From NCBI GenBank assembly GCA_963810905.1, contig CAWEPG010000002.1:1-64000 (forward strand): a DNA stretch of 64,000 nucleotides. Direction: 5' to 3'. Of this stretch, positions 60,997-64,000 are shown one piece after another (position 1 is the first letter of the stretch; the number at the start of each line of letters is the position of its first letter). The translations under genes and the position numbers were made by a program. This stretch comes from CAWBAT01 sp963810905. GTDB taxonomy: Bacteria; Acidobacteriota; Terriglobia; Versatilivoradales; Versatilivoraceae. Under the pieces are notes generated by a model. It had not been told where the DNA came from. It saw only the letters and a list, made by a program, of their open reading frames with translations, and did not search any database.

Positions 60997-62163
60997 TCAC
61001 TTCTCCCCTAGTACCAGCTTCGCAATGGTCTGCAGCTGCATGAATGAAGTTCCTTCGTAGATCTTCCCAATCTTGGAGTCTCTAAAATACTTTTCTGCTG
61101 GATAGTCCTTTGAGTAGCCATATCCACCGAAAATCTCGACGACTTGAGAGGTCACGCTTTCCGCCATCTGGGATGCAAAGTACTTAGCCATTGCAGCCTC
61201 TTTCACATATGGCAGGCCCGCATCCTTCAAACGAGCAGCATTATACGTCATCAGTCGAGCTGCCTCCCACTGCACCGATAGTTCTGCAATTTGGAATTGA
61301 ATTGCCTGAAATTTTGCGATCGGCTGTCCAAACTGTTCCCTCTCATTGGCATACTTTATGCCTTGGCGCAATGCCCCTCCAGCAAGCCCTACCATTTGAG
61401 CCGAGATCCCAATCCGCCCTTCGTTGAGCGTTTCAATGGAAATTTTATATCCTTTCCCGACTTCTCCGAGTACGTTTTCACGGGGCACTTCACAGTGATC
61501 CAAAGTGAGCTCGCAAGTGCTACTCGCCCGTATACCAAGCTTATCTTCTTTCTTGCCAACCTGGAATCCAGGGAATCCCCGTTCTACAATGAACGCCGTA
61601 ATCCCCCGATACCCTTGACTTGGGTCTACTGTGGCGAAAATAATAAAAATTTCTGCCTCAGAAGCATTTGTAATCCATAGCTTTTGACCACTCAAATGAT
61701 AGTGGTCTCTGGAAAATTCGGCATAGGTCTTTAGAGAGAACGCATCACTTCCTGCTCCTGGTTCCGAAAGGGCATAAGCTCCCACCGCAGAGGAGGCTAG
61801 CTTTGGCAGGTATTGACGCTTTTGAGTTGCGGTACCCCAACGAAGCAGCGCGTTGTTGACCAAGGTGTTTTGTACATCGACGATTACCCCTGCCGAGGCA
61901 TCCACTCGTGAAAATTCTTCTACGGCTAAGATGGCCATAAAAAAACTGCCCGCGGCTCCTCCATACTCCTCCGGAATCTGGATCCCCATCAAGTTCATCG
62001 GGAAGAACTCCTTGAGTATGGCTTGATCAAACTTGCCTTCCCTATCCATGGACTGGACATGCGGCTTGATTTTGTTCTCAGCAAATTCACGAACTAGCTC
62101 ACGAAACATGTCCTCTTCTTCTGACAAAACAGTCAGTGGATAACGCAACAGGAGATCTGTCAT
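60997..62163 (-). CDS. Acyl-CoA dehydrogenase (short/medium chain type)
   Basis: About 388 residues from the ATG read from 62163, with GAGGAG 8 bases upstream; a longer frame to 62244 is not needed. An FAD enzyme of beta-oxidation. Hallmarks: 'AYALSEPGAGSDAFSLKT', 'KLWITNASEAEIFIIFA', 'QFGQPIAKFQAIQFQIAEL', 'EIFGGYGYSKDYPAEKYFRDSKIGKIYEGTS' with the catalytic Glu in IYEGTS. Chain-length preference cannot be told. It is divergent from nadK. Confidence 0.93.
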   Translation of the reverse strand: MTDLLLRYPLTVLSEEEDMFRELVREFAENKIKPHVQSMDREGKFDQAILKEFFPMNLMGIQIPEEYGGAAGSFFMAILAVEEFSRVDASAGVIVDVQNTLVNNALLRWGTATQKRQYLPKLASSAVGAYALSEPGAGSDAFSLKTYAEFSRDHYHLSGQKLWITNASEAEIFIIFATVDPSQGYRGITAFIVERGFPGFQVGKKEDKLGIRASSTCELTLDHCEVPRENVLGEVGKGYKISIETLNEGRIGISAQMVGLAGGALRQGIKYANEREQFGQPIAKFQAIQFQIAELSVQWEAARLMTYNAARLKDAGLPYVKEAAMAKYFASQMAESVTSQVVEIFGGYGYSKDYPAEKYFRDSKIGKIYEGTSFMQLQTIAKLVLGEK

Positions 62164-62505
62164 GGGGTTACTCCTCGTCGACGCCACAACAATTAAATTG
62201 TTGCTCAAAGGAAGTCTTTTTCTGAAATCCCCGCTCCCAGGCAACAGGCATCATGAATCTAATTGCTCTAAAAGGGACAATGAGTCAAGCAAGATCTTTC
62301 CAAGGATGTCTTAGAGGAGGTGCCCCCCAAGTATGCTTTTAAACATTTTTTGGCATGCCTTTGTTCCGACTCTCCTCAAGAAGAAATTCTTTGGCGCTAG
62401 CTTCCTTTGCTGCTAGTCCAAAGGCGTATTGAAATAATTAGACTTCATAGTTTTCCCTTTTTAATCTATTCTTCGACAAAGTCAGCAGCCCCGATCGTCC
62501 CAATT
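62164..62505. other. Divergent intergenic region
   Basis: About 340 bases between the acyl-CoA dehydrogenase (minus) and nadK (plus). The nadK frame is open back to 62407, but those residues do not resemble NadK. No clear operator seen. Confidence 0.4.
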
Positions 62506-63375
62506 ATGCGCCGCGATATTCTTCATATTGGAATCATTGCCAAACCCAAGTTGAGCACTGCCTCTGCCGTGGTGAATAATCTTATGGAATGGTGTGCGGT
62601 ACGAAAGATCCGGGTCAGTCTTGACCGAGAAACCGCTGGCATTGTCCACCAAATTGAAGAGGGACTGGAGAAGGCAGACTTGATTGCGGCCGCAGATCTT
62701 GTTGTCGTTCTCGGCGGAGATGGCACTCTCCTCTCAGTTGCCCGATCCATGGATGCTCACGAAGTTCCGATTCTGGCAATAAATTTCGGGAGCCTGGGCT
62801 TTATCACAGAGATAACGCTGGAAGAAGTCTTCAATAGCCTAGAAAGCGTTCTGGCTGGAACCGCTACCAGCCAGAAACGTATCATGATCGAAATTGATGT
62901 TGTTCGTGAAGGAGAGCGATTCGCAAGCTATCGAGCTTTGAATGATGCCGTTCTGACCAAAGGAGCATTGGCGAGAATTATTGATATTGACGTCAGAATT
63001 GATAGTCATTTCGTAGCCACTTACAAGGCCGACGGGTTGATTATCAGTACACCCACCGGCTCGACCGCTTACGCGCTTTCGGCAGGAGGTCCTGTTGTCT
63101 ATCCCACGTTAGGGGCAATGCTCATTACGCCAATTGCTTCTCACACGTTGACTTTCCGGTCGCTTGTTGTTCCAGATAATGTGACGGTGGAGATGAGTCT
63201 CAAGGCGACCCAAGAATCTGTTTTTCTTACCGTAGATGGCCAGGTAGGGCTGCCACTAAAAGGGGAAGATCACATTTATGTCCGGAAATCTTCGAGCTAC
63301 CTTGAGCTCATCGAATCGAACAATAAAAGTTTCTTTGACATCTTGAGGAATAAATTGAAGTGGGGAGAGAGGTAA
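62506..63375 (+). CDS. nadK: NAD kinase
   Basis: About 289 residues from the ATG at 62506 (MRRDILHIGIIAKPKL). It phosphorylates NAD to NADP. The GGDGT motif lies in 'VVVLGGDGTLLSVARSM', followed by 'GSLGFITEI', 'NDAVLTKGALARIIDIDV', 'DGLIISTPTGSTAYALSAGGPVV'. No good ribosome site is visible before this ATG. It precedes the ATL gene by 12 bases, so the two may be an operon. Confidence 0.93.
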   Translation: MRRDILHIGIIAKPKLSTASAVVNNLMEWCAVRKIRVSLDRETAGIVHQIEEGLEKADLIAAADLVVVLGGDGTLLSVARSMDAHEVPILAINFGSLGFITEITLEEVFNSLESVLAGTATSQKRIMIEIDVVREGERFASYRALNDAVLTKGALARIIDIDVRIDSHFVATYKADGLIISTPTGSTAYALSAGGPVVYPTLGAMLITPIASHTLTFRSLVVPDNVTVEMSLKATQESVFLTVDGQVGLPLKGEDHIYVRKSSSYLELIESNNKSFFDILRNKLKWGER

Positions 63376-63387
63376 GACATACGCTCA

Positions 63388-63774
63388 ATGTCCGCTGCCA
63401 ACCAAGGACAACAAAAAGCTGACAATTTTTTCAAGAAGGTATATGCCGTCGTCAAATCAATCCCGCCCGGTAAAGTACTCACCTATGGCCAAATTGCTAC
63501 TCTTCTTGGCGCACCCCATAAGGCCCGACAGGTCGGCTGGGCAATGCATGGTTGTCCACACGGACTTCCTTGGCAGCGGGTGGTCGGTGCCGGAGGGAGA
63601 ATCCTGATAAACTCGTTCTCCACTCCAAATGGCTCCATCCTACAGCGAAGACTGCTAGAGATGGAAGGTGTCCGATTCAAAAGCCAATGCGTCGATATGA
63701 ATGCCCATCAGTATGTCCCGTCTGGCATCCAGAAGATAAGGAGGAATTCCCTGCGCAGGCCTGGAAGACGCTAA
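63388..63774 (+). CDS. Alkyltransferase-like (ATL) DNA repair protein
   Basis: 128 residues, matching the DNA-binding domain of MGMT ('AVVKSIPPGKVLTYGQIATLLGAPHKARQVGWAMHGCPHGLPWQRVVGAGGRI'). The usual alkyl-acceptor PCHR is replaced by PWQR, so it cannot take an alkyl group; ATLs instead bind alkyl-guanine and recruit nucleotide excision repair. Its end ('NAHQYVPSGIQKIRRN') is ATL-like with a basic tail. It lies just after nadK. Confidence 0.9.
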   Translation: MSAANQGQQKADNFFKKVYAVVKSIPPGKVLTYGQIATLLGAPHKARQVGWAMHGCPHGLPWQRVVGAGGRILINSFSTPNGSILQRRLLEMEGVRFKSQCVDMNAHQYVPSGIQKIRRNSLRRPGRR

Positions 63775-63892
63775 CAACGACCTCCTGATTTTCATATTTC
63801 ATTGCTTGTTGTTCATTTCACCGGTTTGATTTGGGATTCTCTGATTCAGCGGAAAACCCAATGGCAATTGATCGAAAGGAGAACTCTCCAGA

Positions 63893-64000
63893 ATGCCTTG
63901 GTTGCAAAATTACAATCCCCTGGGTCATCCCGTACTCTCCACGTTGTGTGCTGCGATTCCAACTGTCCTCCTCTTTTACCTTCTTGCCGTAAAGAAGGTC
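63893..64000 (+). CDS. Start of an L-lactate permease (partial)
   Basis: The first 36 codons are inside the window and run off the right edge: MPWLQNYNPLGHPVLSTLCA then a first membrane helix (AIPTVLLFYLLAV). 'MPW.QNY.PLG...LSTL.AALP' is the usual start of the LctP/LldP lactate permease family. AAAGGAG (63875-63881) supports the start. Only the first helix is seen. Confidence 0.75.
   Translation, partial: MPWLQNYNPLGHPVLSTLCAAIPTVLLFYLLAVKKV

Noticed and set aside
1..64000. tRNA or rRNA genes in the gaps
   Set aside because: No cloverleaf or conserved rRNA stretch was recognised on either strand; a dedicated tRNA scan was not possible here.

Overview
The window reads as a piece of chromosome from a Gram-negative (two-membrane) bacterium of moderate GC, roughly 50% by eye. 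It encodes outer-membrane beta-barrel-type proteins (44238-45080, 23572-24675), the peptidoglycan-recycling ligase Mpl, a futalosine-pathway menaquinone enzyme (MqnD), PEGA, DUF481 and DUF6941 proteins and Tat-exported enzymes. This mix would fit Acidobacteriota or a related environmental phylum, but I cannot fix the phylum without a search. No rRNA, tRNA or CRISPR array was seen.

Left part (1-16 kb): the first bases hold the start of a restriction-modification-type protein, followed by a YhcH/YjgK-family gene. Next is a three-gene sulfate-type ABC importer whose ATPase carries two universal-stress-like domains. Small envelope proteins follow, then a decayed trehalose locus: the tail of a GH15 glucanase, the tail of OtsA with stop codons, and an intact OtsB. 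An LRR protein, tryptophanase and several secreted proteins complete this part.

Middle (16-38.8 kb): a beta-helix protein, a REC-PilZ regulator, two overlapping membrane-protein genes, a secreted protein made of 42-bp tandem repeats that change frame, a GAF-Fis regulator and a DUF481 porin-like protein. A very large glycoside hydrolase 2 gene is split by one frameshift, and a Lon-family protease gene is broken by three. After these come an Rrf2 regulator with a palindromic operator beside a monoheme protein gene, SDR and MqnD genes, and a CrcB-DUF190-CstA run.

Island (38.8-45.7 kb): a visibly GC-richer segment lies between two diverged direct copies of the 3' end of cstA plus its flank. It carries a Tat-exported aminotransferase-fold protein, an aspartate/glutamate racemase, a 177-bp MITE, a broken PxKF-domain gene, an amidohydrolase and an outer-membrane protein. 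An acyltransferase follows.

Right part (47-64 kb): mostly housekeeping genes on the minus strand. A run sucC-sucD-ndk-DUF2905-xseA-xseB-dxs-tlyA covers TCA cycle, nucleotide, exonuclease VII, isoprenoid and rRNA-methylation functions. Upstream are DUF6941, plsC, a response regulator, mpl and an LD-carboxypeptidase (two murein-recycling steps side by side), then a CbiX-like chelatase and an acyl-CoA dehydrogenase. On the plus strand are nadK, an alkyltransferase-like DNA repair protein and the start of an L-lactate permease.

Most notable are the number of broken or remnant genes, the frame-switching tandem repeat, the ABC-ATPase/USP fusion and the cstA-flanked island. I found no complete new defence or mobile system that I can defend from sequence alone.
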